Positions 22,354 to 32,879 are shown, counted from the first letter of the stretch. The stretch: DNA of 36,530 nt from Phoronis australis (GCA_002633005.1 NMRA01000376.1:296989-333518); one strand, 5' to 3'. Notes: generated by a model from the sequence alone, not told the origin. Numbers and translations: made by a program.

Positions 22354-22603
22354 TACAGCACAAGACAAAAGTAATCGGACAAAATACCGTTTTCCCATCA
22401 TGAAAATAACTGGTAATAACTATAAGAGCGGAAAAAATTCTAACTGCCGAATTCCTTAGCCACCTTACTCTGTAACTTTCCTGTTAATTTGTCTTCATTC
22501 TTCGTTTTGAGAGAAGTCTACTCTGATAATGAATTCGGCTTTCGTCCAGCCTTCATGACTGGAATTTCTGGTCATTTTGTCTGAATACTTTTGGTTTGTA
22601 TTA
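22354..22603 (+). mobile_element. MITE family B, copy 1 (degraded)
   Basis: Starts TACAGCACAAGACAAAAGTA followed by ATCGGACAAAATACC. Ends TCTGAATACTTTTGGTTTGT. The interior (CCCATCATGA, AACTGGTAATAACTAT, GAATTTCTGGTCATTTTGTC) aligns in order with copy 2. The end is worn and the TA flank is uncertain. Confidence 0.65.
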
Positions 22604-23308
22604 TATTGCAATTATTCATCTTATATATTTTTAAAATCAATTTTTAATTCCCTGCACTGTTATGCCATCTGCAATGTTTTGATACAGAGAGGTAATAATG
22701 AAAGTGTCCTATAATTTGTGCTTAAATATACATTACCTGCAGCACAAATAAAGAGCAGGCATTGCGAAAACAGGTGAAAATTCATTTCTTGTCTCAATAC
22801 TTGTATGATATTTAACCAGATACGTTTTGTTCCCAAGCTCATCCATCAGTTGCTGACTGGTTCCTTTTTGGGTTTTCACTATCTCTCAGGGGATGGCTTT
22901 TGCATATGATGTAAAGGCTTCATTTCAGATATTTTTCAAAAACTTTGTTGGAACTATTTTTGTTAAAACCCAAACATATCAGAATCTTTAAAAATCATTC
23001 AGTGGCTTTACCTGGAGTTTCAGTATTTTGTATGATTTTGTAATGCTTGAAGTTAGCATTCCAACTTTATAAGATTACGCTGCGGAAAGAGTTGAGTTAA
23101 TTGATTATGTCTGCGGTTTGGTTTGCTGCCACAAACTTGATTTATTCTAATTTAAAGTTGGCAATTTTGACTATACCTAATTATGGCTGCACGGGGCTTA
23201 GACACTCATTAATGTTCTAGTTCTTGGGAATCACATTGAGCAATGGGAGTTTCACAAGAACTCTAAAGAACTATGTAGTGGTTAATAGTTAGTAGTGCTG
23301 CTGAATTA
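22604..23308. other. Noncoding
   Basis: A strong pyrimidine tract ending ATCTCTCAG at 22889 precedes a 33-codon open block (GMAFAYDVKASF...) to a stop at 22989. It could be a terminal exon, but its content is AT-driven and no poly(A) signal follows closely. Confidence 0.4.
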
Positions 23309-23576
23309 CAGTACAAAACAAAAGTAATCAGACAAAGAACCAACTTCCCATCATGACGGTTACTAATTCTGTTTACAGCAAAAATGACTGGTGATAACTA
23401 TTGTGGCAGCAAAATGCTAATTGCAAGATGGTTTAGCCTCCTTACTAAATTCCCTGCTAATTCCCCTTCATTCTTGGCCATGAGGGGAGACTACTCTGAC
23501 TTGGAAACTGGCTTCTGTTCAGCCATTATGACAGAAAATTCTGGGTCACTTTCTCTGAATACTTTTGGCTTTACTG
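23309..23576 (+). mobile_element. MITE family B, copy 2 (intact ends)
   Basis: A 268-bp element with TA on both flanks (23307-23308, 23577-23578). The left end reads CAGTACAAAACAAAAGTAAT, then CAGACAAAG. The reverse complement of the right end reads CAGTAAAGCCAAAAGTATTC, then AGAGAAAGTGACC. The CAGT...CAAAAGTATTC end is typical of Tc1-like transposons, so this is a nonautonomous Tc1-type element. The frame of 152 codons at 23384-23842 lies partly in this element and partly in the TTGTA repeat and is not a gene. Confidence 0.75.
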
Positions 23577-23660
23577 TATCTAGAATTTTTAAACTGTGTG
23601 TATGGTACAAGAATAATAAAGCATTACTGTGGCTGTGTGTAACACACAGGACATCCTTTA

Positions 23661-23707
23661 TTGTATTGTATTGTATTGTATTGTATTGTATTGTATTGTA
23701 TTGTATT
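23661..23707. repeat. (TTGTA)n microsatellite
   Basis: Nine perfect TTGTA units plus a partial unit. Likely length-variable. Confidence 0.95.
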
Positions 23708-23931
23708 AAAAACCCGTTTCACCGATACCACCTTGTATTTGGTCAAAAGAATGTGGAAGAACCCTTGACTTCATCAATTCTCCTTACCATGAACACAAGC
23801 AATAAAACACTGGCTAAAATTAATTGCAGTACTGTACACTGATGTTAGTGATTTTTTAGTCTGAAATTGAATTATTCTTGAAAACATAGGTTTACTTATC
23901 ACTTGGAAAATAAAGAAGTGAGGTGATGTTG

Positions 23932-23953
23932 ATAATAATAATAATAATAATAG
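23932..23953. repeat. (ATA)n microsatellite
   Basis: Seven uninterrupted ATA units. Confidence 0.9.
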
Positions 23954-24052
23954 GTAATGAATGTTTAGATGACAGAGAAATGTTCTTCTCCACTCTTCAT
24001 TTTTAATATATTCACTTACTGCAGTACTTATTTTTTTACTCATGTTTTGGCA

Positions 24053-24154
24053 ATAGTGGGATATAACATCCCTGCATTTTGAGAACCAGTTTGATTCCTA
24101 TTACTCGTTGGAGAAAACTGGTTCTCAAAATGCAGGCACATTATATCCAACTAT
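24053..24154. mobile_element. Foldback MITE / 102-nt hairpin
   Basis: Arms of 40 nt (24053-24092 and 24115-24154) enclose a 22-nt loop. The inner 21 bp, CTGCATTTTGAGAACCAGTT plus T, pair perfectly. The outer part, ATAGTGGGATATAACATCC against the complement of GCACATTATATCCAACTAT, has a few mismatches. Read as a transposon it is TA-GTKGGATATAA...TTATATCCAAC-TA, fitting a TA target. The size and shape also match a pre-microRNA-like hairpin if transcribed. No coding potential. Confidence 0.75.
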
Positions 24155-24712
24155 GTTATCCACTTTTTAGTACATATAAAAACAATAAAAATTTTGCCAA
24201 ATCTCTGATATTGTCAGTAAGTAAGTATTTCAGTGGACACTCTGCAGCTCTTTAGTTCATTTTTCCCTCATCAGGTGTCAGCAGTTATCAGTAATATTCT
24301 CTCAACTGACAGTGTCTGTGGTGTGACAGTGGTCGTAGTTGAAACAGCTTCAAGATGACCTCCTTTTAGCAATGCCCAGTGTCTCAGTGGATGCATGACT
24401 GCTGTTACGGTAAATTTCTCCAGTTCGGGTCAGTCACAAACATTTCAAACAACATAATTCATTTGCTTCTACAGAGTTTGAAAATAGGCTTGGCTATTCA
24501 TAAAATTGTTAAAAATAGCCACTGACGCAGCATTTTCATGCGTCCCTATAGTGTGTAACATTGAATTGCATGATTGTTTGTCATTGATCATAATGTTTGA
24601 ATTTGGGACTGTTAAAATTAGGTTCAAGCACTGACCATGAGCAAAATAATTAATTTTTCATAATCCCAAAATGTAGAATTTTCAGCCTAGAATGTAATCT
24701 GTTTTGTGGTAA
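24155..24712. other. Noncoding, one exon-like block
   Basis: After a strong pyrimidine tract (TTTTTCCCTCATCAG) an open block at 24275-24358 reads VSAVISNILSTDSVCGVTV and reaches TGA. It has no recognised motif and no poly(A) signal nearby. It is not called as CDS. Confidence 0.4.
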
Positions 24713-24758
24713 TATAATAATAATAATAATAATAATATAATAATAATAATAATAATAA
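24711..24758. repeat. (ATA)n microsatellite, interrupted
   Basis: Two (AAT)n runs joined by an ATAT break. Confidence 0.9.
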
Positions 24759-27029
24759 CCAGTCTTACAGGCAGTACATTACTACTGGCCATTGGTCACC
24801 ATTACTTTTAATGCCCATTGACTAGACCTCTGCTGTCCATCCACTGTGTAAACTCATCACCATAAAACTTCATCTGCAGAACCTGAAATAAATACCTAGG
24901 CATCTAGCTGTCACTAGTCCATATATCTTTTCCTGATGAGTTTATTGTTGTTAATGTGATTTTAACATGTTTTCTAGTTTGTACCCCTCGGCTAATCTGA
25001 GACATGGAGAGGTTACATAGACTTTGTGAACCTTAAAAATGTTATGTTCTACAAACTACAACATGTGACCCTCCACTGCCATAGTTTGTAGTTAGTAATC
25101 TTAAATTCATCATCAACGGCAACTGGTAAACTTTGACAGCTGTGAGGCACATTTCAGCATTGAATAAATGAAATGAGTGTTTCTTTCATCTGTGAACTTT
25201 TGATATATCTTCGGGATTGTTCAGTCGTGCTTCTTATATTTTTAAAAGAAATGACGATATTTATTCAGCTTTGTCTCAGGTATGGCTTAAACCTGCAAAC
25301 CGGGAAACTTAAGTTGCAAGAAAAATGCCACAAATTATCATGATTTGAAATTAGCCAAAACTTTTTGCTCTGAATCCGTTATTTTCAAAACATATTGTGT
25401 GTTGAGTAACTGCAACACATCAATAAAAACTTATTTGATTCTAAATGGCAATTTTTTACTTTTTCAGTCAGCATGATTGCTCTAAGCAGGGAATACAGGT
25501 TTTTCTGGGATTACTTTACATTTTCTTGACTGAGACACTGTTTATATAGGTGTTCAATTTATCACTGTCAAATTTTGAATATTTCCCAGCTGTGGTTTTA
25601 CACCTCATGTATGGTTTGGGATGGAAACTATTACCTCTGATGTATTTAACAAAAACAGATGGATGTCTTTCTCTTCCTTATCATTTGCTTCAGTATTTCC
25701 AGTCCCTAGTTAGCTAGCCTTGTCATTCTTTCACTGATAACAGCACTTGTTTTCAAAATCCTTGTGGGGTGTGTCGATATTCTCCTTTTTCCTTGGGATT
25801 ATAATTACTGTTCCTTTCTTAATGTTATTCATGTCACAATTCTTTTTTCACACAAAAGTGACTGCCAAAATTGCCATTTTGCTGCTGTTCATAATCTGAT
25901 TACCTTGTTGGCTTGATGTTGTTTCGTGACATCTCCACAGTACAAACAAAGTTAACATTAGACTAAAATCTCTTTGTCTTTATTTTTGGTTAAAAATTTG
26001 ACAGAGTAAGAATTCACATAACCGTCATGGTGTGTACTATATAGGCAAAGAAGAATTAGAAGTTCTGCATCAGTGTAAAAAAGTAATGCACCAATGTTTA
26101 AAGGTGTGTCTTAATGACACTTCTGAGCTGGTTCTGTTTGTCCTGTAAGTGATAAGACAGGTGAACAGGAATGTTGAAGCAAAACTTTGTATAAACATCC
26201 TGTGGTTTGTCCTATTTTGGTCTTCTCCAGCATATCTTGCATTGTTTTAACTCTCATGTGTAAATCATCAGTTTTGTCTATACTTAGTATCTTCCCTGTC
26301 AGATTTATGCCCATTGGGAATACTAGTAAAAAATTTGATATAATTCCTTTGGTTTACCCTCAGGCCTTGTTATCACAAACATTTTATATCCACTGCACTT
26401 TTGCAGTTTTGAACACAACACTACTGTTTTTGTTTCTCAGATGTCATGGTAAAATTTCTTCATTTTGGGAAAAAATGATTATCCAAGTTTCTCCTGTCGT
26501 TTAAAGGTTTGCTGTGTTACTAGCATGCTGAGAATTTTGATCAAATGTTGTGTGATAACATCTGTACAGTGCACATTGGATTGACAATCATTTGTTTTCT
26601 GAATGTTCACTTTTGCTGAGAAAGATGACAAGCAAAGACTCTACTTTTTTATCATATTGTGTCTTAAAATAGAGAATTTTCCCCTGGTAGTCTTTCTATG
26701 CTGTAACTTTCATTTGGCTACTGTTTACACTGTTTTGTCAACTTGTGAATTATATTGTTTTCAAATACTTCCCATATGCTCATGTCGCAGACACATGTTT
26801 GGTTTGCATTGGGTCAGGGCCAAGTGTGGTTTGAAGGTACGGACTCCATGTAGTATTGAAGTTTCATAAATCCTCATCATGACTGGACAGAATTATTACT
26901 AAAGCTATGTATGTTATTGCCTGTTAGCAGGTTTTTGTATTACTTATCTAGAAATAAAAATCTTAGTGCATGAAGTTTCTAACTTGCAGCTGTTTGTTTT
27001 TTAGGCTCAGAGATCAAATTTTGTTAGAG
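24759..27029. other. Long noncoding stretch
   Basis: No gene recognised. CTACAAACTA at 25049 and TAGTTTGTAG at 25082 are perfect 10-bp complements with a 23-nt spacer. Frames at 26111-26869 overlap one another on both strands and lack motifs. Confidence 0.5.
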
Positions 27030-27300
27030 AAAACACGTGACTTAAAACTCTCGTTTTGGTTCATGTTTTGGGGTGGAGCACTTCTGTTTTGTTTTTTAAT
27101 ATGGCGAGGTAACATTCATAAATACACTTGATAAAAGAATAGACCCCCTGTTGTCCATTGGTCGGTTCCACTTGAGGACTTGCTGGTGCTAATTTGGTTT
27201 ATTCTCGTTCAAAGTTTGTAATTTGGGTTTGTTGTAATTAGCATTGCGTACTTTGGTCTTTAAGTCCCCATGGACAGGAAAATGTGCAACCCTCCAGTAA
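27030..27300 (+). repeat. Diverged duplicate, copy 1 (pair with 32880)
   Basis: Aligns in order with 32880-33130. Shared words are TTCATGTTTTGGG(G)TGGA, TTTTGTTTTTTAAT, TTAACATTC or GTAACATTC, CACGTGATAA or CACTTGATAA, AGACC, TTCAAAGTTTG or AGTTTGAAGTTTGG, and CATTGC. A frame through copy 1 (LRDQILLEKTRDLKLSF, then a hydrophobic run, then a GTAAC donor) looks exon-like, but it is not preserved in copy 2, so I treat the pair as a dispersed repeat of unknown class. Confidence 0.5.
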
Positions 27301-28415
27301 AGTGTGGAAGCCGACATTAGCATGCTGAAGAAATGCAGTCAGGGACCAGGGGTAAAAGCCTTTTCTTGTAAGAAGCTTGTGGAATAAACTACAGCACTTT
27401 ATCTCTACAGATGAGTGCGTGTGCTCAGTGAAATAAAAATTGCATTGTCGCTCGCGAAAACGCAATCAAGTTTGAACTGTGTATGCTGTGACTTTTCCTT
27501 GGTTCTCAATTGCTTTCATAGGAAATTGCAAAATTAACCCCTTCTGGTCGTTAAGTTCCATTAGAAAAATTGACCTTTTGTGCAGTGTTTTTAACTAAGG
27601 ATTGAAAATGAATTTTTAAATTACTTTATAAAAATATATAGTCACCTTGACAAAGTGTAGAGTAATATTTGGTGCAGGGTTTTATACTAAGAATTGGATA
27701 CTTGAAACTTTTTTACAAAAACATCTACTCATGCAATGTAGATTAAACCAATGTTTGAGTTAAGAGTTGACTTGGCAAATTTCTGATCAGGTTTCTGCCA
27801 AGACTGTTTTGAAAGAGTGCTATTGCCGTTGATTAAAAGAACTAATTAAAATCTGTAAGTGAAGGAAATGGGAAGCGACTTGGTGATGGTTTGTTGCCCT
27901 GTACTAATTAATGAAGTTTGAATCCCAGTAGAAGCTGCTTCCTTGATGCCTTTGATCGGTCGGCGAAGATGGACAAAACATTGCCGTGACTTGTTTAACA
28001 CGCCTCGGCATTAAAGGATCGGTGTCACCTTTTACTTGTTGGCTTGTTGACACATCATCCCTCAGTTGTCATGGATAAAGTAGCGAGGATGTTCTGGCAT
28101 TAACTTGACCAGTCTTTGATGTCTCACTCTTGTAACAGGTTTCTGTTGAGTTGTTTTAAGTGGGGTGAAGATTGACACTGAGTTGTGTTTGGTCTGTTAT
28201 TGGTCAGCTTGAGCACTGTTTGTGAATCATGTGGTCTGCAGTGAACTCCTCCCACTGTCGTGCTAAACACATTAGGTGAATGAGATCGATTTGTGATATT
28301 GGTTTTTCTGGTGGAAAGTTTAATTATAGTGAAAAACAAGATTATTTTTGTCTCAATGTTTTGTCTCTTTCAGGTTGCAAAATGAGATTTTGTTCTGGAT
28401 TTGTTATTTTGAGTA
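27301..28415. other. Noncoding
   Basis: A CpG-richer patch at about 27950-28030 contains GATCGGTCGGCG and GGATCGGTGTCACC. No exon or element could be drawn. Confidence 0.45.
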
Positions 28416-28631
28416 GAGTAATTCTCCTACTTCAAAAAAATCGACAAAATTTATATTTTTTTATTTTTCAATGGCAAGGTGGCTAAATTTTAGCATTTTG
28501 TTGTGACTTGTGTACAGTGGCTATCACCAGCTATGAAGTAGAATTTTACAGATTTATTTTGTTGAATTATTTGAGAAAAATATAATTCGCTTTTCCGCCA
28601 CAATTTATGCTAAGTTGGTAGTTCTTTGCAG
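28416..28631 (-). mobile_element. MITE family A, copy 3
   Basis: TA flanks at 28414-28415 and 28632-28633. The left end GAGTAATTCTCCTACTTC followed by TCGACAAAATTTAT matches the right end of copy 1 on the complement. The right end CCGCCACAATTTATGCTAAG, then TTGGTAGTTCTTTGCAG, matches its left end. Reverse orientation, well diverged. Confidence 0.5.
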
Positions 28632-28954
28632 TAATATACCTGCGTGTTGGTTATTGTATGTTATTTAAGCAATTTTGATTAGCCATGTAGTTTGTAATGG
28701 TGCCTTGTATTATCGCTGTAGCTATATATCTTCACAAATACTGCTAATGCATTTGACATATTTTCTGCACACGACAGTGGTGCCACTCAGATTCCAAAGT
28801 CAACTTTACTCTGGCTATAGAATAACATCCTCTTTCTTATTCTTCAGTGTTCTCTTGCTTTTCGCCAATCGCTGCCTTGTAGAACAAAGGCGGGCAATGT
28901 AAAGTGAGAAATGGTTTTCCCAAACTTCATTTCGGCCCACTCATCTGGTTAACA
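28632..28954. other. Noncoding
   Basis: Nothing supported. Short frames only. Confidence 0.4.
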
Positions 28955-29203
28955 TCACGGCCCATCAAATCCCCATCGTTCTGCTTTATTTCCTGCCTCG
29001 AACTGCCCTCCAGCCTTCTCAAATCTTTGAACCTTGACGAAAGTTGAAGAAATCTCGTCGCTGAATACTATTCCAACTGGCTCGGGTTTTAGCGCAACTG
29101 TCTCCGTGTGTCTGGCAATTCGATTGTGGTCCACACCCGTTGGCTGCATGTTCGAGATGTTCTCAGAGTCTTGTACACAAGAATCTCCACTTAGTGGGCC
29201 CAT
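28955..29203 (-). CDS. Unrecognised 82-codon ORF, possibly exonic
   Basis: A minus-strand ATG at 29203 opens MGPLSGDSCVQDSENISN, passes HRIA-free polar sequence such as TETVALKPEPVGIVFSDEI, and ends ERWGFDGP. The DNA is richer in G+C and CpG than its surroundings, and codons rich in GAx and GGx give a balanced, hydrophilic composition rare in this window. No membrane segment or known motif is seen. A plus-strand frame (29034-29249) overlaps it. No acceptor with a clear pyrimidine tract precedes the ATG. It may be a small gene, an exon, a repeat fragment, or a conserved noncoding element. Not identified. Confidence 0.2.
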   Translation of the reverse strand: MGPLSGDSCVQDSENISNMQPTGVDHNRIARHTETVALKPEPVGIVFSDEISSTFVKVQRFEKAGGQFEAGNKAERWGFDGP

Positions 29204-29534
29204 TAAAATTTTGTTATTCGTAAGTTATGAGTGTCAATGTGCATTTTAATTAGACTGAGCATTTCTCTACAAGTGAACTGATTTCATCACCTAACAACAG
29301 GGGGCATTGTCGTTGCACTGCAGTTCTGCACTGTGGGAAGCCTTATGTTTTATGGCTGGACAACAGTTGATTTTTCATTCATTTCTAATCCCATGTAATT
29401 GACTTGATAACCAATCTAATCTAGGTGGCTTCTTCATGATCATAAATCTGCTTGTAGTCTGTTGAAATGATTCTTAGTTGCTGTTGGAGACACCAACACT
29501 AAGAAAGTGAAGAACTCGGTACTGATAGCAAGTA
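29204..29534. other. Noncoding
   Basis: ACAACAGGGGGCATTG at 29294-29309 resembles a CTCF core with an AGGGGGC block. Otherwise nothing. Confidence 0.4.
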
Positions 29535-29725
29535 TAGTAAAACCTGGCTTATTTGGCACAAAAGTTTTTGCTGAAATTTCCCTTTTTGTTCTTCATGTAA
29601 AGTTGTGGATTCCCCAAAATGTTGTAATGGGGTCATTTCAGCGCAGAACTTGAAAATGGAGAGATGAAATTTCACTTGTTCCCATGGGCCGCACAGCACT
29701 GAAAAAAGTGGGGGGGCTATAGCCC
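29535..29725 (-). mobile_element. MITE family A, copy 4 (partial)
   Basis: The left end TATAGTAAAACCTGGCTTAT, then TTGGCACAAAAGTTTTTG, matches the complement of copy 1's right end at about three positions in four, with TA at 29533-29534. GAACTTGAAAATGGA near 29650 matches the complement of TCCATATTCAAGTTC in the copy at 31355. The other end is unclear where the GC-rich patch begins. Confidence 0.45.
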
Positions 29726-29765
29726 GGCCCTCAGCCCCCTATGGTGCGCCGCCCATGGTTCCCCG
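29700..29765. repeat. GC-rich patch GGGGGGGCTATAGCCC...
   Basis: A sharp local rise in G+C with a GGGCTATAGCCC palindrome, then CCCTCAGCCCCC and GCGCCGCCCATGG. It resembles GC-rich dispersed repeat tails seen in many animal genomes. Class unknown. Confidence 0.45.
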
Positions 29766-30624
29766 TGTCACATCTTTAATTAGAAAGATTTTGGGAAACA
29801 ATTCCTGTGGAAATAATGTTTTTGAGAATTGTTCTTAAATAAATCTTATGTCTTTTACTACTTAATGTGGTGACTATTAATTATCATTTATTGTGACTCA
29901 ATATCTATCTGGCCATAGACTGGGTACAAACTACTTAGTAGGATTGTGGGGTGCTTGGCAAGTCTGAGGAACATTTTAATTTGCCTTAATGTGGTACAAG
30001 TACATCTTAATGTGGCTAAACACGCTTCGGTAACGCTTACAGAAGCGTCATGATTACCTTGTTTCAAAATTACCTGTCATGTTATCGTCGTGTAGATTCA
30101 CACTATAAATCGTGCTCTTCATTTTGAATATTTCCCCCGTGTTTTGATTGTCGTTTTTATTAGATACTATATCTACTGCTAATTGGCCAGATAGAGCCAG
30201 TTGATGGGGTAACATGTCTGCCTAATTAATTATCTTGAACAGTAGTCTTGTTCTAAATGTCACCAGCTTTATTCATAAGAGTCATAAAATATCATTGGTA
30301 ATTAGTACATTGATATTGCCAACTTACTACTCTCCTGACACTCAAAAAGGTTAATGGTTTCTTTTGGATTTTCATTACCTGAGAAGAATCTGGTAGTAAA
30401 TAAGTGTACCGCCTTATTTATATATAGGTGTGGTTCTGTAATCTGAAGAACTAATTGATATTAAATAACATATAACTGGTCATTTGACTCGTGTGCTTGC
30501 TCACTTTTCAAGACGTTTTCATTCTCGTATTTGCTCTTATAATTCCATGTGTTCCAATAATAGAACTACTGATAATTTTTCCAATTCTGCTTATAGAACA
30601 GGATGTTTGCATACCAATCACATA
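29726..30624. other. Noncoding
   Basis: Nothing recognised apart from the end of the GC-rich patch. The frame at 30491-30676 is hydrophobic and runs into the next element. Confidence 0.45.
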
Positions 30625-30862
30625 CAGTAGAGGCCAGAAGTATTCAAGCAAAATGACCCGAAATTCCCTGCCATGATGGCTAGGTGGTTGTCAAGTTCCT
30701 TGTCAGAATAGCGCTCTCTGGTGATGGAGAATGGAGTAGAATTAACCGGAAAGTGAACCATTCCGTAATTAGAATTTTGCTGTCTCAATAATCATTGCCA
30801 GTTATTTGAGCCATGGTGACCGTGAAAGGGGTATTTTGTCTGATTTCATTTGTCAGTTACTG
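30625..30862 (-). mobile_element. MITE family B, copy 3
   Basis: TA flanks at 30623-30624 and 30863-30864. The left end CAGTAGAGGCCAGAAGTATT, then CAAGCAAAATGACCCGAAAT, is the complement of copy 2's right end (GAATACTTTTGGCTTTACTG). The right end TCTGATTTCATTTGTCAGTT, then ACTG, is its left end. Reverse orientation, 238 bp. Confidence 0.7.
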
Positions 30863-31031
30863 TATGTAGATTATCCTTTGCATTGCAAAAGAGCCAATGT
30901 CCTAATTTATCAATGTTTGCGGCAATCTAAAATTGTAGCTGCGCAAATATTCATGTTTTAGAAATTGCTTTCCATTCAGTGATGCAAGTTTTTTTATACT
31001 TTTCTATGTTGTTAGGCCACTGGTATGTTAA

Positions 31032-31264
31032 TGGTGAAATCTCTCCAAATCCGAACAAAAAATAATTGCCAAAATTGATTAGAGGCTTGTCCCTGTGTTG
31101 TGAATGCATGCAGTATCTCAAAATATTGTCCGATGGTAATTACTGGAGTTAAACATGTCAAACCATTTATTTGATACTACTTACCTTTTATGAAAATAAA
31201 ATTTTTAAAAAATGTAATTTCAGTTGTCTGCCATACTATGTCCTAAATTGGTGAAATTTTACTG
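31032..31264 (-). mobile_element. MITE family A, copy 5
   Basis: The left end TGGTGAAATCTCTCCAAATC, then CGAACAAAAAATAATTG, and the right end GCCATACTATGTCCTAAATT, then GGTGAAATTTTACTG, match copy 1 in reverse. About 233 bp and among the best-preserved copies. Confidence 0.65.
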
Positions 31265-31354
31265 TGCTGTCATTCAAAAAATATGATCATTCATTCTGTC
31301 TTACTGTAGGTCTAACCAGTGTGCAGGACATCTGTAGTTGTTGTAAAAAATGAA

Positions 31355-31592
31355 CAGGTACAATCTCACCAATTTAGGGCCCAGTATGACAGACAGGTGA
31401 AATTTTATTGTCTCGTTGTTTTCATAGATATATGTAGTGCCAAAACGATGCTTTTCCATATTCAAGTTCTGTACCATAGCTACCCACGGACAATATTTTG
31501 AAAAATTGTTAGTGTCACATACATTTGAACTTGAATGTCTGATATGGAAGCAGAAAAAATTAACAACTTTTTGTGTTAACAAAAGTTTTAGC
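31355..31592 (+). mobile_element. MITE family A, copy 6
   Basis: The left end CAGGTACAATCTCACCAATT, then TAGGGCCCAGTATGACAG, matches copy 1. The right end CTTTTTGTGTTAACAAAAGT, then TTTAGC, is followed by TA. Only 90 bp separates it from the inverted copy 5. Frames of 60-106 codons across it on both strands are artefacts. Confidence 0.6.
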
Positions 31593-32090
31593 TATGCAAC
31601 ATTATTTATTATACAAAAAATAAATTTACGCCTAAGTACTTTTTTTGCCTCTCTGTTTCACAATGAGTGTATTGTAACAGAGTGGGTATTTATGCTCTGT
31701 CATGGGACCCATCTGTCTATTTCGTTTGATCTGACTTGTTTTCTTTACACACTTTAGTTATTGGTTAATGTTCCATCACAACCTGCACTGGATTGTCTCT
31801 GTAAAGCACGTGTTGCTATCAGTCATAACAATGCTCAGGTGTCACATTTTTCATAGCTGTGGGAATATGTGATGCACAGTTGCATTGTGATTGTTTTACC
31901 TGTCATACCTATAGCTCTGACCAACAAGCGTGGTAAGAATTCCTCCCCTTTCAATTTCTCGTTGCCGATTTTTTCGACAAAAATTAGTTTGTAGTAAATT
32001 TTTTGTCATTGTTGGCGTGATTTGTTTTGTACAGCTCACTTGAACCGCACATTTGGTAAAAGTTTAAGCATTTGCAGCAATTTAAGTATT
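31593..32090. other. Noncoding
   Basis: After TACACACTTTAG an open block (31759-31839) reads LLVNVPSQPALDCLCKARV and ends at CAG|GTGTCA. It is protein-like but short and unrecognised, so not called. Confidence 0.35.
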
Positions 32091-32142
32091 AAAGCCTTTG
32101 AATTTAGAAAAATGACAAAGCCTTTGAATTTAGAAAAATGAC
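32091..32142. repeat. Perfect 26-bp tandem duplication
   Basis: Two identical 26-bp copies (AAAGCCTTTGAATTTAGAAA plus AATGAC), with no mismatch, so the duplication is recent or length-variable. Confidence 0.95.
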
Positions 32143-32879
32143 ACTTTTAGCTGTTATTTATGTCCCCAAAATTGACAGATTTTTAGCCTAGATATATTTG
32201 GATTTGTTTCTTTACTTTGATGTCATTTGAATTTCAACAAGTGCCAAGATTAATAACTAAAATTAAATCTTATTTGTATTGTGACAAAAGAATTACTGGT
32301 ATTGTTTTTCATTTGAAAAAATGAAATAATTTAGTGGCAAAATTGAGCATGTCCCTACAATTAAAAGCTGAATAATAAAATATTTTGCCTTCCAGGTAAC
32401 CTTCTGGAAGGAGTGGAAGTATGAGAGTTAAGCTTATGTAGTGCCCTAGAAAAATGTCCAAATTTGGCTCATTACAGAACATCATATTTCACAAATGGCT
32501 GAGCGGATTCATACAAAACTTTCAGATACCACTCTTTATGCACTGTTTTCTAAGATGCTCTTACAAATTGTTTTTTCTATGTTCCACTTTTTAATGACTG
32601 GTTTATTTTTATGAATTTCATTAAAAAATCAACATCTGCATGAAACAAAAACGAAATGATGATTTAGCATTTTGAGATTTCATCTTGAATATTTGTCTAA
32701 CAGAAATTTGGTCCTACTTTCAGAAAATGTGCACTTTTGCTGAGTTAAAATTTATAGTTTTGTGGACAGTTGGTTAAATTCGCAGACTTGTTAATGGTGT
32801 CCTACATGACTTTAAAGGAAGCAAACATACTTTGTTGGCTGTTGTCTTTATCCTTCCACATTAGTGTAATGCTACATGC
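32143..32879. other. Noncoding
   Basis: A TTCCAG acceptor at 32398 and a TTTCAG at 32724 precede only short open blocks. Nothing supported. Confidence 0.45.

Noticed and set aside
23384-23842. Longest frame in the window, 152 codons
   Set aside because: It spans a family B MITE and a TTGTA microsatellite, which yields a repeating VLYCI peptide. It is an artefact.
24275-24358. Open block VSAVISNILSTDSVCG after a strong acceptor
   Set aside because: Short, unrecognised, with no poly(A) signal nearby and no supported exon to join.
27005-27112. Exon-like block with a hydrophobic segment, LRDQILLEKTRDLKLSF
   Set aside because: It overlaps the duplicated repeat, and the second copy does not keep the reading frame.
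31301-31757. Overlapping frames of 60-106 codons on both strands
   Set aside because: They lie largely in MITE family A copy 6.
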